9,008 bases of DNA, taken from assembly GCA_012974475.1 (NCBI GenBank), contig JAAXQD010000018.1, positions 1 to 9,008 on the forward strand, read 5' to 3'. Positions 4,428-9,008 of the stretch are shown piece after piece (within the stretch, counting starts at the first letter, position 1; the number at the start of each line of letters is the position of its first letter). Below the pieces are notes generated by a model that had not been told where the DNA came from, did no database searches, and saw nothing but the letters and a program-made list of their open reading frames with translations. The stretch comes from Desulfobacterales bacterium (lineage in GTDB: Bacteria > Desulfobacterota > Desulfobacteria > Desulfobacterales > UBA11574). The position numbers and the translations under genes are program-made.

Positions 4428-6737
4428 TTAGGGCGTGGACAGATTTTTTTCAATAAGTTTCATAAGGTTATGCCCGATACGATTGTCTGGATGTTTCGCA
4501 ACCATTTGTTTTGCAATACCCTTGGCTTTATTAAATTTTCCCCTTTTCAAATAGTAATCCGCAAGGGCATAGAGATAATCCATGCTGTCCGAATCGAGCG
4601 CCAGCGCTCTGAGTAACGCTGCTTCGGCTTTTTCATCTTGCTGAAGGTGTTGTGAAAGCAACCCGAGATTGTAATGAACCCGGGGATGCTCCGGCATACC
4701 CTCTGCCGCCTTTTCCAGGTAGAAGATCGCTGGGTCGTATTTCTTCATTTCTGTGAGGAGGAGGCCCAGGGAATAGGCTATTTCGTGCATCTCCGGATGC
4801 TCTGTGGTAACTTCGCGCAGCAATACTTCCGCCCGGTCATTCTCTCCCTTTTGATTGAAGAGCATCGCCAGGTTGACTTTGGCCGGGTAAAACAAGCTGT
4901 CGATCTTGATGGCCGCCCGGTAGTTTTGGATGGCTTTTTCCGGCTGATTAAGGGCGGTGTAGAGATTCCCCAGGTTGTAACGGGCAAAGGCGAAATCGGC
5001 CGAATATTCCATGGATGCTACAAACTCCATCAGAGCGGTCTGAAAAACCTTGACCTGATCCGAGTCCAGGTGTCTGGAAGATTTTTCGGCCAGCACTCGG
5101 GCAGCTTCGATGCGCACGGCTTTGACAGGGTCGTAGAGCATTTGAGCAATAAGTTCATCTTGCGCTTTTGGATCGGACAGATGAATATTTGCTACCGCCG
5201 TTCGACGGATCAGGGCCTCATCTTCCATCAATGCGAGTTTCATGGCCTGTTCAGTGTCCTCGCCGGGATAGTCGGGTAAAAGTGAGAGGGCCGTGGCCCT
5301 TACAATTACAGGGTAGAGGGGATCCCCGGCCAATCGGATCAGCGACTTCCGAGCCTCGGGACGTCTTTTGCGGCCGGCGTCGATCACCGTACCGAAATGT
5401 AGCCTGCGGCTCGGTCCGTACCATTGAGTGATGGTTTCGTCGGACCATGGAGAAGTTTTGTCCGTGTGGCAACGGGTGCAGGCATCGGGCGTCCCGATCT
5501 TGCGGCTGAGATCGGGACGGGGGATCCGAAAGCTGTGGTCCGGCCGGTAATCTATGCCCATGTAGTTTCGGCCGGGCATATGACACTGGACGCACTCGGC
5601 ACCGGTGCCCACGTGGAACAGCACCTTGCCTTCTGATGATCGGATGGGTTCCCCTTTTTCGCCCGCCTTCTTATGAAAATGATGCGCTTTTGTATCGTAC
5701 TCATGGACCCTGTGACACTGAAGACAAAGGTCATTGTCCGCTTTTACCAGTTTGAGACTGTGGACGTCATGGCAGTCGTTGCATCGCACATCGCGATGAT
5801 ACATCTTGCTCTGTGTGAATGACCCGTAAACATAGACCTCTTCCAAGATTTGACCGTCGGAAAAGTACAGATTTTCGGTGAGAAGGCTGGGCAGCAGGCT
5901 GTCCATCAGATCGGGTTCGGCGTGGGTGTAATCGCCCAAAGCCGCTCGCCTGGAATGACATGGCGCACACAGCTCCACCAGCTTGCGGGAGCTGATCCCG
6001 GAGGTTTTCACCGTCAATTTAAAGTTCTCCGATTTAGGACGCGCCATATCCGGCATTTCAGACCATTCTACATGTTGGGAACCCGGTCCGTGACAGCTCT
6101 CGCAACCCACATCGATATCCGACCATGTTGTCCGATAGGTATCGGTTTTGAGATCATAGTTCTTTTTAAGATTGGTGGAATGACACTCGGCACACATACC
6201 ATTCCAGTTCTGAGCGGCGTTGGTCCAGTAGAGCCAGTCCTTCGGGTCCATAGGTGCCTTCGGATAGAGGTGATACCATTTTCTTTCTTCCACATTCCAG
6301 GCGATGGGAAGGCATTGCAGACGGCCTCCTGGGAATGGAACGAGGTATTGTTGAAGCGGATACCAGCCGAAAGTATGGGTAATCTCAAAATCACCCATCT
6401 TGCCCCCCGGTCCCCGGGTATGGACAAAAAACCGGCCGTTTTTTCGATAAAAGAGTGACCTAATTCCATGAAACTCAAAAACAGCGTTGTGAAAATCTCC
6501 CAGGACGGTATCTTCATTGGCCACTTCCATCGCATGATCATGGTGGGAGTTTTGCCAGCTGTCATACTCCTTCTTGTGACAGTCCATACATTTTTGGCTG
6601 CCCACGAACGTTGCTGCCGGCTGCAGTCCTGTTTTGTGGTGTGGTGTTTGGCCATACTCCACCTTCAGATAATATGCCGGAATAGACAGGATGATGACAA
6701 TGGTTGCGATAAATCCGGTTAGTTTCCAGTTTTTCAT
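4428..6737 (-). CDS. Octaheme c-type cytochrome with C-terminal HEAT-like and TPR repeats
   Basis: This 769-residue protein has an N-terminal hydrophobic segment (about 7-23, TGFIATIVIILSIPAYY) acting as a signal peptide or membrane anchor. Eight CxxCH haem sites follow, with first cysteines at 50, 182, 212, 257, 319, 338, 382 and 420. The blocks FVGSQKCMDCH, WNGMCAECHSTNLKKNYD and DVGCESCHGPGSQHVEW are typical of the large cytochrome c554-like multiheme family found in many environmental bacteria. Residues about 462-556 are HEAT-like helical repeats (VRATALSLL, IRRTAVANI, VRIEAARVLA). About five TPR units follow from 583 to 755 (ARYNLGNLYTALNQPEKAIQNY, VHYNLGLLSQHLQQDEKAEAALLRAL). It should be periplasmic, carrying electrons or acting as a multiheme reductase, with the repeats binding a partner. 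The start is 6 nt after the Rieske stop with no clear Shine-Dalgarno, suggesting translational coupling. Its substrate cannot be read from sequence. Confidence 0.93.
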   Translation of the reverse strand: MKNWKLTGFIATIVIILSIPAYYLKVEYGQTPHHKTGLQPAATFVGSQKCMDCHKKEYDSWQNSHHDHAMEVANEDTVLGDFHNAVFEFHGIRSLFYRKNGRFFVHTRGPGGKMGDFEITHTFGWYPLQQYLVPFPGGRLQCLPIAWNVEERKWYHLYPKAPMDPKDWLYWTNAAQNWNGMCAECHSTNLKKNYDLKTDTYRTTWSDIDVGCESCHGPGSQHVEWSEMPDMARPKSENFKLTVKTSGISSRKLVELCAPCHSRRAALGDYTHAEPDLMDSLLPSLLTENLYFSDGQILEEVYVYGSFTQSKMYHRDVRCNDCHDVHSLKLVKADNDLCLQCHRVHEYDTKAHHFHKKAGEKGEPIRSSEGKVLFHVGTGAECVQCHMPGRNYMGIDYRPDHSFRIPRPDLSRKIGTPDACTRCHTDKTSPWSDETITQWYGPSRRLHFGTVIDAGRKRRPEARKSLIRLAGDPLYPVIVRATALSLLPDYPGEDTEQAMKLALMEDEALIRRTAVANIHLSDPKAQDELIAQMLYDPVKAVRIEAARVLAEKSSRHLDSDQVKVFQTALMEFVASMEYSADFAFARYNLGNLYTALNQPEKAIQNYRAAIKIDSLFYPAKVNLAMLFNQKGENDRAEVLLREVTTEHPEMHEIAYSLGLLLTEMKKYDPAIFYLEKAAEGMPEHPRVHYNLGLLSQHLQQDEKAEAALLRALALDSDSMDYLYALADYYLKRGKFNKAKGIAKQMVAKHPDNRIGHNLMKLIEKNLSTP

Positions 6738-6743
6738 TTCTAA

Positions 6744-7265
6744 TCAGACGCTTTCGGGGTAGACGATATGTTCTGAGCGAAATTCAGTCCGCTTGATCTT
6801 CTTGGCGGTATCCACCTTGACAACCGTGTTTTCGATAAAGACATGATAAATATCGAGGGCCCGTGGCGCCGGAGGACTGACCACCGCGCCTCGAATGTCG
6901 AATGTCGAGGAATGACAGGGGCACACAAATTTTTTTTCCTTGGATACCCAGGGTACCGTACAGCCGAGATGAGTGCATTTTCGGGATAAGGCCAAAAACC
7001 CGCCGTCGTCCAACCGGACAAGATAAAACTTGCCTCTGACAAATGCCGTCACAGAATCGAGGGGGAATTTGTCCGCCGGACCGGCTTCGATAACGGTCTT
7101 AAAATTGTCGGCTGTTACCCGTCTTTTGCCGGGAAAAAGAAATGCGGTTGCCACACCGATGAACTCTAAGAGTGCCACAAAACCCAGCCCGATCCAAATT
7201 TTGACGAGAAATGAACGGCGAGATCCCCTGGATAGCGCATGTTGGTTTTCTTTTTTGTCAGACAT
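6744..7265 (-). CDS. Rieske iron-sulfur protein of a cytochrome bc/b6f-type complex
   Basis: This 173-residue protein starts at an ATG with an AAAGG site nearby. The N-terminus has a twin-arginine motif (S15-RRSFL) followed by one transmembrane helix (about 23-44), as expected for a Tat-exported Rieske subunit that keeps its anchor. The 2Fe-2S site is complete: C97-T-H99-L-G-C102 and C115-P-C117-H118. Ligands are C97, H99, C115 and H118, with a C102-C117 disulfide. The CTHLGCTVPW context and SPPAPRALD loop resemble b6f-type Rieske proteins. It takes one electron from quinol at the Qo site of cytochrome b and passes it to a c-type haem on the periplasmic side. Here the candidate acceptor is the octaheme cytochrome encoded 6 nt downstream. 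It lies 80 nt after the cytochrome b gene, the reverse of the common Rieske-first order. Confidence 0.95.
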   Translation of the reverse strand: MSDKKENQHALSRGSRRSFLVKIWIGLGFVALLEFIGVATAFLFPGKRRVTADNFKTVIEAGPADKFPLDSVTAFVRGKFYLVRLDDGGFLALSRKCTHLGCTVPWVSKEKKFVCPCHSSTFDIRGAVVSPPAPRALDIYHVFIENTVVKVDTAKKIKRTEFRSEHIVYPESV

Positions 7266-7345
7266 AACGACCTTTCGATCAAGCCACTAAAGAGTTCATG
7301 AATTATTCGACATGGAGCAAGCTCTCTTCATTGGCGTGCACCCCA

Positions 7346-8734
7346 TTAGTAAAACGGCAGCATCAATTTCATCCCGGGGCCTCTGAACCACATTCCAGTT
7401 GCGGTCAATATGAGAAATGCGACTAAAAAAAGAACGAAAAGGGCCTGGATGGCTTCATTGTTCGTAGCAGCATATTTGCGTTTTATGAGCACGTAAAATC
7501 CAGCGCTGGCAGCGAAAATTATCACAAAGGGTATCAAACCGTTGGTGATCAACGGCGGGATGTGGTCGGCCCAGTTGGCAAGATCGATGAAATGCTCATC
7601 TGCTAAAATTCCTACCGGCGTCGCTACAGTTGCCGTCAGGGCCGCAACAACAGCCGTTTTCCGTCCTGTTGGTGAAGCAAACCACACACCTCCTGTGTCG
7701 GTGTTATAATCGATATAAGGAAGACCGAGCAAAGCGGTCATCATCAGAATCGGTATCAAAAAGAGTGAAAAGAATGGATGAAAATGCATGAGCATCTCCT
7801 GAATGCCCAGGAAGTACCAGGGTGCTTTCGTGGGGTTGGGACTCAGGCCGGGATTGGCCTTGCTTTCCAAGGGTGCGTTGAAAAGCACTGAAAACACCAG
7901 AATGCACGCGAGGAGAACCAGGGCGACCACCACTTCCCGGAGGATGAGGTTCGGAATTGCGGGAACGGATTCCCCGCGGGTTCCCTTAATCTCCCCCGGC
8001 GCGCCGGGAATGACAAGGCCCCCTGCCTTTCGCACTCGCCAGAAGTGTAAGGGCATGAGCGTGATGACAAGTGCCGGGAGGATGGCCGTGTGAATGGCGT
8101 AGAAATTGGACAGAGTGGCCGACCCGACAGCAGGTCCACCTTGTATGAGCTTCTGCAGCCAAAGTCCCACACCGGGGATATATTCCAGCATGCCGGCGCA
8201 GATGGTGACGGCCCAGAAAGCGAGTTGATCCCAGGGCAACAGATATCCAGTGAAATTTGAGAGAAGAACGGTGAAAAACAGACCCAATCCGATGACCCAG
8301 TTGAACTGGCGTGGCGGGTGGAAAGCCCCTGTGAAATAGACCCTTAGAAAATGCAGAAAGACAACGATCAAAATAAGGTTGGCGCTCCAATGGTGGATGT
8401 TTCGGATCAGCTGTCCAAAGAGAACATCCCGTTGGAGGTGAAGGATGGAATCATAGGCTTTGCCCGGAAACGGCTCATAAACGAATTTGAGCAACACGCC
8501 CGTCCCAATCAGCAGGAATATCAGCACGACAGCCATACCCCCGAGACCCCAAGAGAGGGTCAATCGGAGCGTTCGATCCGGCACGGTACGGGGGCGAAAG
8601 TGCAGGATCAGGCTGTTGAAAAACCTTCGATAGCCCCTTTGATCCTTCACAGGGCGTTGCGTACCCGGAAAAACAGAGTATCGGATTCGTTGAAAGACGG
8701 ATAATTTTTTCGGTGCCACCTCGTGCTGTGTCAT
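7346..8734 (-). CDS. Cytochrome b of a quinol-oxidising bc complex (fused b6 + subunit IV type)
   Basis: This 462-residue membrane protein has about eight helices: four in the haem-binding half (about 63-86, 109-134, 145-167, 209-235) and four in the Qo half (about 263-287, 317-340, 393-417, 427-449). Haem-b ligands are H114/H128 and H215/H230. The 15-residue step in the second pair is the b6 pattern; mitochondrial-type cytochrome b has 14. The RNIHHWSANLI and RVYFTGAF segments are also b6-like, yet both halves are one chain. The Qo motif reads A304-P-W-Y, so the Glu of PEWY is replaced by Pro305. The position of the b6 Cys that binds haem ci is Gly63 (GLGG for CLGG). The first 47 residues are a basic N-terminal extension. 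It oxidises quinol and pumps protons with the Rieske protein next door. The start ATG lacks a strong Shine-Dalgarno and no clear promoter was found upstream. Confidence 0.95.
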   Translation of the reverse strand: MTQHEVAPKKLSVFQRIRYSVFPGTQRPVKDQRGYRRFFNSLILHFRPRTVPDRTLRLTLSWGLGGMAVVLIFLLIGTGVLLKFVYEPFPGKAYDSILHLQRDVLFGQLIRNIHHWSANLILIVVFLHFLRVYFTGAFHPPRQFNWVIGLGLFFTVLLSNFTGYLLPWDQLAFWAVTICAGMLEYIPGVGLWLQKLIQGGPAVGSATLSNFYAIHTAILPALVITLMPLHFWRVRKAGGLVIPGAPGEIKGTRGESVPAIPNLILREVVVALVLLACILVFSVLFNAPLESKANPGLSPNPTKAPWYFLGIQEMLMHFHPFFSLFLIPILMMTALLGLPYIDYNTDTGGVWFASPTGRKTAVVAALTATVATPVGILADEHFIDLANWADHIPPLITNGLIPFVIIFAASAGFYVLIKRKYAATNNEAIQALFVLFLVAFLILTATGMWFRGPGMKLMLPFY

Positions 8735-9008
8735 CGTTCAATCTTGTCAAATCAGGTGTTATTTAAAAGCAGATCTTTTTACAAAAGGCCCAAGCAAACG
8801 AATGGGAAATTTTGAAATGGCTTCAAAAGACAGCCTCGCAATCGATAAAAGCTATCTTTCACTACTTGCTTTTAACATCATTCATTCCAAGCTTCAAGAA
8901 TTAAGCGATAATTATCTCTATACGAACGGTGTTGATAGACCTGACAAAAAGACAAAATAAAAGAAAATTTCTTTTCCGTTTCAGTATAGTTCCTTTATGA
9001 AAGTCTTC
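8735..9008. other. AT-rich upstream region of the cytochrome b operon
   Basis: This stretch is visibly more AT-rich than the genes. It should hold the promoter of the cytochrome operon on the minus strand, but I find only weak candidates: TTGTCA with a 19-nt spacer to TATAGA (about 8943-8913), and TTGAAG with 17 nt to TAAAAG. A near-perfect AT palindrome (AAAAGAAA-A-TTTCTTTT) lies at 8959-8975. A minus-strand frame enters from the right edge for about 35 codons and stops near 8904; it looks non-coding. Confidence 0.4.
8802..8960 (+). CDS. Doubtful small ORF, 52 residues, divergent from cytochrome b
   Basis: A plus-strand frame starts at ATG 8802 and ends at TAA 8958-8960. It would encode a 52-residue soluble peptide with an amphipathic helical middle (KSYLSLLAFNIIHSKLQELS) and a charged tail (DRPDKKTK). 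The frame is open upstream to a stop at 8691, across the start of cytochrome b on the other strand. The only Shine-Dalgarno-like run (AAAAGG, 8783-8788) is 13 nt from the ATG, which is too far. The AT palindrome at 8959-8975 directly follows the stop. I recognise no family. An ORF of this length can arise by chance, but its residue composition looks protein-like. It is the only plus-strand candidate in the window. Confidence 0.2.
   Translation: MGNFEMASKDSLAIDKSYLSLLAFNIIHSKLQELSDNYLYTNGVDRPDKKTK

Noticed and set aside
4674..5279. 201-codon plus-strand ORF
   Set aside because: It is antisense to the TPR/HEAT region of the octaheme cytochrome, whose repeats are unmistakable; no domain is recognisable in the antisense translation.
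5850..6458. 202-codon plus-strand ORF
   Set aside because: It is antisense to the haem-binding domain with several CxxCH motifs and has no credible start signal.

Overview
The window appears to come from a Gram-negative, respiring bacterium, most likely one of the Desulfobacterota (former Deltaproteobacteria). This placement is inferred from protein character (a single-chain b6-type cytochrome b with a Rieske protein and a large multiheme c-type cytochrome, plus OmpA-type, SYLF and glycine-zipper envelope proteins); there is no rRNA or marker gene to confirm it. All confident genes lie on the minus strand, so transcription runs from high to low coordinates. There is no tRNA, rRNA, CRISPR array or recognisable insertion sequence.

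Right part, 8734 down to 4428: a three-gene electron-transfer operon. It encodes a full-length cytochrome b with all four haem-b histidines, then a Tat-exported Rieske iron-sulfur protein, then (6 nt later) a 769-residue periplasmic octaheme cytochrome c with HEAT-like and TPR repeats at its C-terminus. No cytochrome c1 or f gene is visible, so the octaheme protein is the obvious candidate to take electrons from the Rieske centre. The 274 nt upstream of cytochrome b (8735-9008) is AT-rich and holds only a doubtful 52-codon plus-strand ORF.

Middle and left part, 4172 down to 1: a row of exported envelope proteins. In transcription order these are a VWA-OmpA protein, a DUF4136 lipoprotein, a SYLF-LysM protein, a short lipoprotein of unknown family and a glycine-zipper protein cut by the window edge. 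Almost every one has a strong GGAGG or AAGGAG ribosome-binding site. Between the SYLF-LysM gene and the unknown lipoprotein lies a decayed arylsulfatase, of which only the last 151 codons remain.

Two regulatory oddities stand out. The unknown lipoprotein has a 14-nt perfect complement to the 16S rRNA 3' end, and the codon at ideal distance from it is ATA, not ATG. The gap ahead of the DUF4136 gene contains several short hairpins and a 9-bp inverted repeat that could form mutually exclusive structures.

Working together: the right-hand genes look like a quinol-oxidising respiratory complex that delivers electrons to a periplasmic multiheme protein. The left-hand genes look like a cell-envelope or peptidoglycan-anchoring set. 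No sequence feature directly ties the two sets together, although no convincing terminator was seen between them.
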